NCBI GenBank assembly: GCA_046152935.1
Contig: JBJXGB010000185.1
Location: 1-14,258, forward strand
Length of the DNA: 14,258 bases
Source of the DNA: CAZMFZ01 sp046152935
GTDB lineage: Bacteria > Bacteroidota > Bacteroidia > Cytophagales > UBA9547
Direction: 5' to 3'
The notes beneath the pieces are model-generated. The model saw nothing but the letters and a program-made list of their open reading frames with translations. It ran no database searches and was not told the origin of the DNA. Shown one piece after another: positions 6,929 through 13,323 of this stretch. Both the position numbers and the translations under genes were made by a program. Position 1 is the stretch's first letter; the number at the start of each line of letters is the position of its first letter.

Positions 6929-8093
6929 GTACTTCTTATTCACGGAAAATCCGCCTTTAAAATCGAAAGGCTTTGGTTTTTCTGTACTGCTTTATGAAAT
7001 AATTGCTGCAAATTCAAGCATTTTTGATAGTATCATCACTTTTTGGGAGAATGATAGTGTCTCAATTGATGAAATAAAGGAGACAAACGTTAAAACCGTG
7101 ATTATCGACCAACGAAAGGTGTACTCACGTTTTGAAAATTACAAAGCAAGGTATTTATTATCAATACTATTTTTTTTACTTGCACTACCTAGATTAGTAA
7201 GGTTGCTCAACAAAAGAAAAAAGAGTCCCATTTTGTTTTGTGTAGGCACTTCTTCCAAAATATTAATCTATACTTGGATTTTAAAGAAGATGGTTTCCAA
7301 TCCGATTCACATATATTTAGTAGACGATATCATATTGGTCAACGAGCATATCGGCAATAAATTTGATGGCAGCATTGCAAAATTTTTGTTAAACAAATTA
7401 TTAAAAAATTGCGCTAAAATATTTTGCATTTCAGAAGGGCTCAAAACCAACTTGCAGCAATTTGGGGTGCATAAAATAGAAGTAATAATGCCAGTTTTCA
7501 GAAAAGTTGAGCCGTCAAGATTTGAGCAGAATTTAGTTAAGAAAGGGACAGATAATCTAAAAATTGTGTTTACTGGTGGACTCAATTTTTTATACAGCGA
7601 TACCATTCAGATTTTCGACCATTTTATTTCAAATTATAATAGGCAACATGGTTGTAAACATCAAATTACAATCCAAACGTATTCTCCTAAAAAGAAATTT
7701 GACGAACTAAATTTATCTGAGTTTTCAGTATATCGAACATCTGCTAACAGAGAATTGGCTGCTGATGTTTTGTACAACGCGGACGTATTATTAATCCCGT
7801 ATTCTTTTGATGACAACAGTAAAAATATGGTGATTACCTCATTTCCACAGAAATTTGCCCAATTGATACAACTAAACATTCCTCTGTTTGTATTCGCACC
7901 TTCTTATTCATCTGTTGGCGATTTTTGTCAAATTCATAAAGTAGGATATTTGTGTAGTTCGGTTGAGGAAGCATCTATTTTTACTGTTTTTGACGAAATG
8001 CTACGTGCCACGCGGCCCTCAAACTATACTGACTGCTATGAAAAATATTTTTCGCCCGAAGTTGCAAGCAAAATATTGATTTCAAATTTATGA
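6915..8093 (+). CDS. Putative GT-B glycosyltransferase, divergent
   Basis: 392 residues, probably a GT4-like glycosyltransferase acting at the cytoplasmic face of the membrane. Support: a linker motif CISEGLKTNL (171-180), the start of a C-terminal Rossmann domain IVFTGGL (217-223), ADVLLIPYSF (289-298), and a donor-site-like segment SFPQKFAQLIQLNIP (309-323) followed by FAPSYSSVGDF. Residues 80-97 are strongly hydrophobic and then basic, which could attach it to the membrane. Oddity: in many relatives the segment reads like KLxEY with a conserved Glu, but here Q316 sits at that position, so the usual E-x7-E pattern is not visible. Donor and acceptor are unknown. It overlaps both neighbours (14 and 4 bases). 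Confidence 0.72.
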   Translation: MHKNKYFLFTENPPLKSKGFGFSVLLYEIIAANSSIFDSIITFWENDSVSIDEIKETNVKTVIIDQRKVYSRFENYKARYLLSILFFLLALPRLVRLLNKRKKSPILFCVGTSSKILIYTWILKKMVSNPIHIYLVDDIILVNEHIGNKFDGSIAKFLLNKLLKNCAKIFCISEGLKTNLQQFGVHKIEVIMPVFRKVEPSRFEQNLVKKGTDNLKIVFTGGLNFLYSDTIQIFDHFISNYNRQHGCKHQITIQTYSPKKKFDELNLSEFSVYRTSANRELAADVLYNADVLLIPYSFDDNSKNMVITSFPQKFAQLIQLNIPLFVFAPSYSSVGDFCQIHKVGYLCSSVEEASIFTVFDEMLRATRPSNYTDCYEKYFSPEVASKILISNL

Positions 8094-9073
8094 AAGTAAA
8101 ATTTATACCCAATTCACCTTTCGCATTTTCTTACGGAGGGTTTGAAATCCAGACAAAAGCTACGTTAAATGCTGTACAATCTGTCGGTGTCGATGCGTCT
8201 TTTATAGATTTTTACAGCGAAGACAATGATTTTGAAGTTGCCCACATTTGGTCGGCAACACCAGGATCGTCAAAATTAGCTGAATTGGCAAAAAAAGCTG
8301 GCAAAAAGGTAGTGGTTACTGCTTTACTTTCTTACTTTGAATCTCGTAATGAACAAATTAGGTATTTTATATCCGATCTTATTCGCAAATATGAATATTT
8401 AAAAAAATTCAATAAGACTGCAGATGCTTTTGTAGTAATGAATGAACTTCAGAAAGAAGTGGCAATCAAGTATTGCAGAATTAGCGATGAAAAAGTTGAA
8501 ATTATTCCCAACACTATCGACAGTAATTTTTATAAAATTAGTGAGTACAATAAAGATAGTTTTGTTCTTTGTTCTGGGAATGTTTGCCAAAGAAAAAACC
8601 AGTTGAATCTTGTAAAAGCATGTTTATTGGCAGATAAGCCACTTGTTCTACTCGGAACCGTGTTGGATGGCGAAGCAGCTTACGGCCAGCAAATCGATGA
8701 ACTTGTAGCAACAAATAGCAGTATAAAATGGGTAAAAGGACTAAATCATGCCTCAGATCAAATGATTCAACTCTATAGCCAAGCCAGCGTGATTGCTTTG
8801 CCGAGCTTTGTTGAACAGCAGCCACTCTGTTTGCTAGAAGGTGCTGCTATGAATAAACCAATTTTAACTTCCAACAAAGCCTTTGGCAAACAGCCACTTT
8901 ATCAAAACGCCAAATTGGTAGATCCCAACTCGGTCGCTTCGATTGCGGCTGGCATTCATTCGGTATTTGAAACTCCAGAAAAATTTATTGTACCCAAAAG
9001 CATTATCAATACTTGCAAAAAAGACAGTATTGGCAATGCTTACAAAGAACTTTACCAGAGAATTATCGCTTAA
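8090..9073 (+). CDS. GT4 family glycosyltransferase
   Basis: 327 residues, a retaining GT-B glycosyltransferase that moves a sugar from a nucleotide donor to a growing glycan. The N terminus has the acceptor-side glycine loop FSYGGFE (13-19). The linker ends in VEIIPNTID (136-144). The donor-binding domain shows CSGNVCQRKNQ (161-171), with the Arg-Lys pair typical of diphosphate contact. ALPSFVEQQPLCLLEGAAM contains a complete E-x7-E motif (E242, E250). It is somewhat short for the family because the N-terminal domain is compact. The ATG overlaps the previous stop (ATGA). It is the last plus-strand gene of the locus; only 36 bases, with no clear hairpin, separate it from the convergent FkbM gene. 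Confidence 0.88.
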   Translation: MKVKFIPNSPFAFSYGGFEIQTKATLNAVQSVGVDASFIDFYSEDNDFEVAHIWSATPGSSKLAELAKKAGKKVVVTALLSYFESRNEQIRYFISDLIRKYEYLKKFNKTADAFVVMNELQKEVAIKYCRISDEKVEIIPNTIDSNFYKISEYNKDSFVLCSGNVCQRKNQLNLVKACLLADKPLVLLGTVLDGEAAYGQQIDELVATNSSIKWVKGLNHASDQMIQLYSQASVIALPSFVEQQPLCLLEGAAMNKPILTSNKAFGKQPLYQNAKLVDPNSVASIAAGIHSVFETPEKFIVPKSIINTCKKDSIGNAYKELYQRIIA

Positions 9074-9109
9074 ATAAGGACATTTTACCTTCAAAATTAC
9101 GTTTGATAA

Positions 9110-9976
9110 TCATTTTTTTTGATAGATAAAGGTGGTAGGATGGGTTAGGAATTCTTGTACCACTTCTAATGATTTGAAATTTTGTGTAATAATGTCGTGA
9201 ATCTTTTTTCCAGTATCGGAGGCTTCGTATGGATGGTAGGAGGCAATAGCGGCCATTGCATGCGGATTTTTTAAGATAATATTTGCTAAATCTTCAGCGA
9301 TATCGACTTCAGCCCCTTCTATGTCAAGTTTTATCAATGACAGCTTCAAAATATCAATTTTGTACGAATCGATCAAGGTCTGCATATCAATAGTTTCGAT
9401 CATATTTGAATTTTCACCAGATATTCTTTTTAGAGAAAGTGTATCATTGTCAAAGGAAAAACTGCCTGTTTCTGAATACAAACCCTTATTAATAGCTACA
9501 ATATTTCTGATTTGGTTTATTTTTATATTATGAATCAGTATTCTATACATTCTTTTGTCTGGTTCGAGGGCATATACTCGTCCAGTGCCAACATATTTGG
9601 CAAAGAGTAGACTGATAAAGCCAGTAGCGGCACCAGCATCGATGACATTGTCGCCTTTTTGAGGGGTTTTCAGCAATGTATACCCCCTCCATTCGCAAAG
9701 CAACTCGCAGCAAGGATTAATTAATGTTTGAATTAACACCTCATTAATGCGTACAGTAAAATGATTTGTCCAAAAACTATAAGAAAATTCAGGCTCATAA
9801 TTATTTTTATAGTATCCTAGTGAATTATCAAAACTGATCTTGTAGCTATTTCCATTTCTCACAACTTTAAAGTCTGTTTTCGGAAATAATGCAATGTAAC
9901 GTTGCACATCTTTGTGGTGCGTGGAAAAAAGTGCGTATCTAAGCCGCCTTATTAGCCCTTTGACAAAAAAATTCAT
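9110..9976 (-). CDS. FkbM family SAM-dependent methyltransferase (second)
   Basis: 288 residues. SAM motif I VIDAGAATG lies at 111-119, the acidic motif ALEPD at 136-140, and the FkbM signature LIKLDIEGAE at 214-223. The ~105-residue N-terminal extension is longer than in the 241-residue FkbM at 5316 and contains several aromatics (GYYKNNYEPEFSYSFW region, 54-69); its role is unknown. The start ATG overlaps the flippase stop by 4 bases, so it is probably translated together with that gene. Context suggests methylation of a sugar or terminal residue of the glycan exported by the neighbouring flippase, but this is inference. The stop is TGA, 36 bases from the convergent glycosyltransferase stop. 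Confidence 0.87.
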   Translation of the reverse strand: MNFFVKGLIRRLRYALFSTHHKDVQRYIALFPKTDFKVVRNGNSYKISFDNSLGYYKNNYEPEFSYSFWTNHFTVRINEVLIQTLINPCCELLCEWRGYTLLKTPQKGDNVIDAGAATGFISLLFAKYVGTGRVYALEPDKRMYRILIHNIKINQIRNIVAINKGLYSETGSFSFDNDTLSLKRISGENSNMIETIDMQTLIDSYKIDILKLSLIKLDIEGAEVDIAEDLANIILKNPHAMAAIASYHPYEASDTGKKIHDIITQNFKSLEVVQEFLTHPTTFIYQKK

Positions 9977-11304
9977 TTGCGAGTGAATTTAAGAAGTGAT
10001 TTCAAGTAAAAAAACAGTTGTTTTCTTGTCTTTTCAGCGAATAGATCAACTATTAACATGCTAACAATAAATCCAAAAATATTTGCCCAAATAGCTCCAA
10101 TGGTTCCAATTTTAGGTATCAGCAAGCAACTAGTAGTAATATTTACGATGGCTCCAGCTAAAAGACAAAATAACGAATGCTTCAGTAAGTTTTCATTTAC
10201 ATAGTATACAGACTTGGCAACAACGGTGAATGCTGCAACCAATCGAATACCAGAAAATGAAAATAACACACCTGCAAAAATATATGACTGTCCAAACAGA
10301 AATTGAATGCCCCATTGACCAAAAATCAACATTAAGACAGCCAAAACAATTGAAATCCAAACCAAAAGGCTAAATAAATTTGCCAATTTGCTTTGGTAAA
10401 TATCCTCATTTTTAAGTTTTGCTTCTGCAATCTTTGGCGCGTAAGATGCATAAATGGCCATAGGCAGAAATAAAACCATATCAACCATCCTCATTGCGAC
10501 AGAATATTGTCCCAGATCATTTTCTGAAACAAATTGCCCAACGATTATTTGGTCTAATTTTGTTTGAGATACTAATGCAAAACTCTGCAAAATCATGATT
10601 AAACTATTATTAACATAGCTTTTTATTTGTCGCCAACTTGCCCGCCAAAAGATAAAAAATGCTTGTTTTTGAGCATAAATGGCAATTAATCCGATACATC
10701 CCAAACCAATCTCAGCAAAATACGACCATACAAAAGCTGATAAAGGGGCATGGTTCAAGATCAAAATTATTTTTACAACACTCAAAAGTACAAATACAAC
10801 CGTTCGTACATAAGCTGGATATTTTGACTTTAAAACCGATTGAAAATATAAATCGATAATATCGAAAGCTTGAAAAAAGAAACAAGAACCTAAAATAAAT
10901 ACCATCCAAAGCATTTCGGCATCGTCAGGATTCAAAAAATTGATAATGACGATAGCTGCCACAAAACCAAAAATCGAGGCCAAAATCTTCAATAAAAAAC
11001 CACTTCCTAGTATTTCATTTTTACGATCAGGACTTTGGGCTAAATCTCTCACTACCAGTGAGTCGATAGAAAAATTAGTAATGGGAGTAAATAATATTAC
11101 AAAAGAATTTACGTAAGTAAGCTTGCCAAAATCAATCGGCCCTAAATACCGCGCTACCCACACGCCAGTGAGCATTCCTAATGCAATTCGTATCAATCTG
11201 TCAATAATAATCCAGACAGTGTTATTGGCTACTAGTTGGGCGTCTGCACGTTTGAAAAAACGAGAATATATGTGTTTGTTTAAAAAAAGTTCGGCTTTGT
11301 TCAC
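9973..11304 (-). CDS. Polysaccharide (Wzx-like) flippase, MOP superfamily
   Basis: 443 residues with about 12 hydrophobic segments spread along the protein, as in Wzx-type lipid-linked oligosaccharide flippases. The N terminus carries the motif GVWVARYLGPIDFGKLTY (47-64), and FSIDSLVVRDLA follows after the second segment; both are typical of this transporter group. It would move an undecaprenyl-linked glycan across the inner membrane. The start is GTG: no ATG, GTG or TTG lies between it and the in-frame stop at 11344-11346, and the next Met (44) is inside the first membrane segment. A perfect -7 element lies only 4 bases upstream, so the mRNA may be leaderless. It is coupled to the downstream FkbM gene by ATGA. 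No Wzy polymerase is visible in the window. Confidence 0.88.
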   Translation of the reverse strand: MNKAELFLNKHIYSRFFKRADAQLVANNTVWIIIDRLIRIALGMLTGVWVARYLGPIDFGKLTYVNSFVILFTPITNFSIDSLVVRDLAQSPDRKNEILGSGFLLKILASIFGFVAAIVIINFLNPDDAEMLWMVFILGSCFFFQAFDIIDLYFQSVLKSKYPAYVRTVVFVLLSVVKIILILNHAPLSAFVWSYFAEIGLGCIGLIAIYAQKQAFFIFWRASWRQIKSYVNNSLIMILQSFALVSQTKLDQIIVGQFVSENDLGQYSVAMRMVDMVLFLPMAIYASYAPKIAEAKLKNEDIYQSKLANLFSLLVWISIVLAVLMLIFGQWGIQFLFGQSYIFAGVLFSFSGIRLVAAFTVVAKSVYYVNENLLKHSLFCLLAGAIVNITTSCLLIPKIGTIGAIWANIFGFIVSMLIVDLFAEKTRKQLFFYLKSLLKFTRK

Positions 11305-11308
11305 ATCA

Positions 11309-11316
11309 CAAAAATA
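11309..11316 (-). promoter_or_regulatory. -7 element before the flippase gene
   Basis: On the minus strand the octamer is TATTTTTG, a perfect TAnnTTTG. It ends 4 bases before the flippase GTG. No TTTG -33 box at the usual distance was found. If used, transcription would begin at or next to the start codon. Confidence 0.3.
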
Positions 11317-11349
11317 TGGGATAAAGCCACAATTCTTTAAATATTAAAA

Positions 11350-11357
11350 TAGATTTG
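11350..11357 (+). promoter_or_regulatory. -7 element before rsmA
   Basis: TAGATTTG is a perfect match to the Bacteroidota -7 consensus TAnnTTTG and lies 18 bases upstream of the rsmA ATG at 11376. Initiation near 11363 would leave a leader of about 13 bases. No clear -33 TTTG is present. The box contains a TTG that could be mistaken for the start codon. Confidence 0.5.
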
Positions 11358-11375
11358 TATAATATTAACCAAAGA

Positions 11376-12176
11376 ATGCGCAAAAAATCAGACAAAAGCC
11401 CCGTTTCGGCAAAAAAACACTTAGGCCAACATTTTTTGAGAGATTTGTCGATCGCGCAAGATATTGCAGAAAGCTTGCAATATCACAATGGATATGCCCA
11501 TCTGCTAGAAATAGGACCTGGAACGGGAGTTCTAACAGATTTTCTATTAAAAAACACTGAAATTGATTTTACTGCTATCGAATTAGACCGAGAATCGGTG
11601 GCCTATCTACACACAAAATACCCAGATTTGAAAGTGATTGAAGGCGATTTTCTACATAAGGATTTGAACGAATTGTTTGATTCACAGCCTTTTGGAATTA
11701 TTGGCAATTTTCCATACAACATTTCTTCGCAAATTTTTTTCAAAGTGCTTGATTTCAAAGATTTGGTGCAAGAGGTGGTGTGTATGCTTCAAAAAGAAGT
11801 CGCAGAACGGCTATGTTCTGGACCGGGAAAGAAGGATTACGGCATTTTAAGTGTATTTTTGCAGGCCTATTTTACGATGGAGTATCTCTTTACCGTACAG
11901 CCGCATGTATTTGAACCACCTCCAAAAGTAAAATCTGGAGTGATAAGAGTAAAGAGAAACAATGTCAAAGATATGGGTTGCAATGAAATATTGTTTAGAA
12001 AAGTAGTGAAACAAGCCTTTTCAATGCGAAGAAAAACACTTAGAAATGGATTAAAACCTTACGGTTTACCAAATGAAATTATGAATTTGCCCTTTTTTGA
12101 TCGCAGAGCAGAAGAATTGGGTGTAGATGAATACATCAAACTTACCAACGATCTTGAACCGTATCTCGTAAAATGA
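11376..12176 (+). CDS. rsmA: 16S rRNA dimethyladenosine transferase
   Basis: Cytoplasmic SAM enzyme (KsgA) that dimethylates two adjacent adenines near the 3' end of 16S rRNA during late small-subunit assembly. 266 residues. The family N terminus AKKHLGQHFL lies at 12-21, motif I LLEIGPGTG at 43-51, the SAM-ribose acidic residue in AIELD (67-71), GDF at 90-92, and the catalytic NFPY at 111-114 (NLPY in most relatives). PHVFEPPPKVKSGVIR is at 176-191 and the SMRRKTLRNGL-type C-terminal motif follows. I chose ATG 11376 rather than the in-frame TTG at 11355, because that TTG lies inside the perfect -7 promoter box. It overlaps the thioesterase gene by ATGA, so the two are probably co-translated. 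Confidence 0.95.
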   Translation: MRKKSDKSPVSAKKHLGQHFLRDLSIAQDIAESLQYHNGYAHLLEIGPGTGVLTDFLLKNTEIDFTAIELDRESVAYLHTKYPDLKVIEGDFLHKDLNELFDSQPFGIIGNFPYNISSQIFFKVLDFKDLVQEVVCMLQKEVAERLCSGPGKKDYGILSVFLQAYFTMEYLFTVQPHVFEPPPKVKSGVIRVKRNNVKDMGCNEILFRKVVKQAFSMRRKTLRNGLKPYGLPNEIMNLPFFDRRAEELGVDEYIKLTNDLEPYLVK

Positions 12177-12697
12177 ACATGGAAAATTTCACTAAAAAAG
12201 CATCAGAATCGTATTCAATAATGACAGAAATGGTATTGCCAAACGATACCAACACTTTAAATCATTTGATGGGTGGGCGAATGTTATACTGGATAGATAT
12301 TGCAGGTGCTATCGCAGCTCAAAAGCATTCAAATCGCATCGTGGTGACTGCTTCGGTTGATAATGTTTCATTTAATGAGCCTATTAAATTAGGCAATATT
12401 ATTACGCTTCAAGCGAAAGTATCAAGGGCATTTAATACTTCAATGGAGGTACATATTGAAGTACATGCTGAAAATATTCCAAAAAGAACCAAGATAAAAA
12501 CGCACGATGCTTTTTATACTTATGTGGCAATAGATGAAGAAAACAGGCCCATAAAGGTACCCGAATTAGTGCCAGAAACTGAAGCAGAATTTGAATTATT
12601 TGAAACTGCATTTCGGAGAAGAAAAATAAGATTGTTTTTGGCTGGAAAATTAAAAATTGAAGAATCTGAATTGTTAAAAGATTCCTTTAATAAATAA
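12173..12697 (+). CDS. Acyl-CoA thioesterase, hotdog fold
   Basis: A 174-residue single-hotdog protein of the YciA/BFIT-like acyl-CoA thioesterase family, which hydrolyses acyl-CoA to free acid and CoA. Visible family features: NDTNTLNHLMGGRMLYWID (24-42), where N30, the GG pair and D42 match the active-site region, then ASVDNVSFNEPIKLGN (60-75), which normally forms the CoA-contacting strand. A charged C-terminal tail (FRRRKIRLFLAGKL onward) extends beyond the fold. The preferred chain length cannot be told. The ATG overlaps the rsmA TGA; a second in-frame ATG two codons later (12179) is also possible. A candidate promoter for the following toxin-antitoxin pair overlaps its stop codon. Confidence 0.9.
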   Translation: MNMENFTKKASESYSIMTEMVLPNDTNTLNHLMGGRMLYWIDIAGAIAAQKHSNRIVVTASVDNVSFNEPIKLGNIITLQAKVSRAFNTSMEVHIEVHAENIPKRTKIKTHDAFYTYVAIDEENRPIKVPELVPETEAEFELFETAFRRRKIRLFLAGKLKIEESELLKDSFNK

Positions 12698-12702
12698 TTT
12701 TG
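12671..12702 (+). promoter_or_regulatory. Candidate promoter of the toxin-antitoxin pair
   Basis: TTG (12671-12673), a 21-base spacer, then TAATTTTG (12695-12702), a perfect TAnnTTTG whose first bases are the TAA stop of the thioesterase gene. It would start transcription near 12708, about 20 bases before the antitoxin ATG. Confidence 0.4.
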
Positions 12703-12729
12703 ATATTTGGACCAATAAGATATTGCAAA

Positions 12730-12980
12730 ATGACTATACAATATAAAACAAATTTAAAAGGACGAAAAGAACCGGTGCAGGTATTGATTCCGATCAAAGA
12801 ACGGAAAAAACACCGAAATTTATCTTTATTGAAAAGGAAATAGCAGAAAAAAAGCCAAAGCATTCAAAAGCTAAAATGAAAATTTTGAATGATGTAAAAG
12901 AAGCTTTGGTTGAAGTGGAGCTTCACAGACAGGGGAAAATTGAGTTACAAAATGCCAGCGACTTTATTAATGAACTATGA
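12730..12980 (+). pseudogene. Antitoxin gene, frameshifted
   Basis: ATG 12730 opens a 37-codon frame that begins MTIQYKTNLKGRKEP, continues through VLIPIKE, and stops at TAG 12841. This resembles the N terminus of small Bacteroidota antitoxins paired with RelE/ParE-like toxins. The natural C terminus continues in the frame one base back: IEKEIAEKKPKH, then KMKILNDVKEALVEVE, then a final ASDFINEL, ending at TGA 12978-12980. Restoring one A in the A6 run at 12805-12810 would join both halves into 83 residues (IKERKKTPKFIF), a normal antitoxin length. Arg follows IPIKE where I recall Trp being usual, a possible second sign of decay. The stop overlaps the toxin ATG (ATGA), as in intact modules. 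Ribosomal slippage on the A run is an alternative. The family assignment is from recalled motifs. Confidence 0.68.
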
Positions 12981-13305
12981 AGGCAAAGCATCAGAATGAT
13001 TTAAGAAAGAAACCAAAACTCTTTTCAAAAAGTACTTTTCAATTAAGGATGATATTGATAAACTAATTTCATTATTAGAAGTAGAGCCTAATTTGGGCAT
13101 TTATCTAGGCAAAAACTGTGATAAACTTCGCATTTCAATTGCAACTAAAGGTAAAGGTAAAAGTGGTGGGGCCAGGGTAATTACTTATGTTAAAATAGTT
13201 GAAAATACAGTCTACTTGCTTTCAATATATGATAAATCTGAAAAAGAAAACCTTTTAAATGGTGAATTAGAAGAATTTATTGGCAAAATTGAGCTCCCTT
13301 TATAA
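12977..13305 (+). pseudogene. RelE/ParE-like toxin gene, frameshifted
   Basis: ATG 12977 starts MKAKHQND, coupled to the antitoxin stop. That frame then drifts, while the next frame is open from 13000 to the TAA at 13303-13305. It reads FKKETKTLFKKY, then SIKDDIDKLISLLE, then LGKNCDKLRISIATKGKGKS, then GGARVITYV, then YLLSIYDKSEKEN. The GKGKSGGARVIT segment and the YxLxIYDKSE ending are typical of Bacteroidota RelE/ParE-superfamily toxins. One extra T in the run at 13000-13002 would restore a 109-residue protein (HQND-FKKETKTL). As written, the only common start in the open frame is TTG 13093, which would yield about 70 residues without the N-terminal helices. I infer an inactive toxin; a sequencing error is the alternative. 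Confidence 0.75.
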
Positions 13306-13323
13306 GTAATTAATCATAATTAT

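Noticed and set aside
9074..9109. Terminator between the convergent glycosyltransferase and FkbM genes
   Set aside because: The 36-base gap shows no hairpin I can support, only an adjoining T run at 9113-9120 that encodes the FkbM C terminus.
5316..9976. The two FkbM genes as a recent inverted duplication
   Set aside because: They share only family motifs; lengths (241 and 288), N termini and the sequence between motifs differ.
11355..11375. TTG start extending rsmA by seven codons
   Set aside because: It is part of a perfect -7 promoter element, and ATG 11376 gives the usual KsgA N terminus.
12805..12811. Canonical programmed -1 frameshift heptamer in the antitoxin (AAAAAAC)
   Set aside because: The heptamer is not in the X-XXY-YYZ phase relative to the antitoxin frame, and the toxin has a separate shift at a run of only three T. 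Decay is simpler, though slippage on the A run is not excluded.
12197..12997. 13-bp direct repeat AAAGCATCAGAAT at 12197 and 12985
   Set aside because: About one such pair is expected by chance in 14 kb, the copies lie in different reading frames, and no element is bounded by them.
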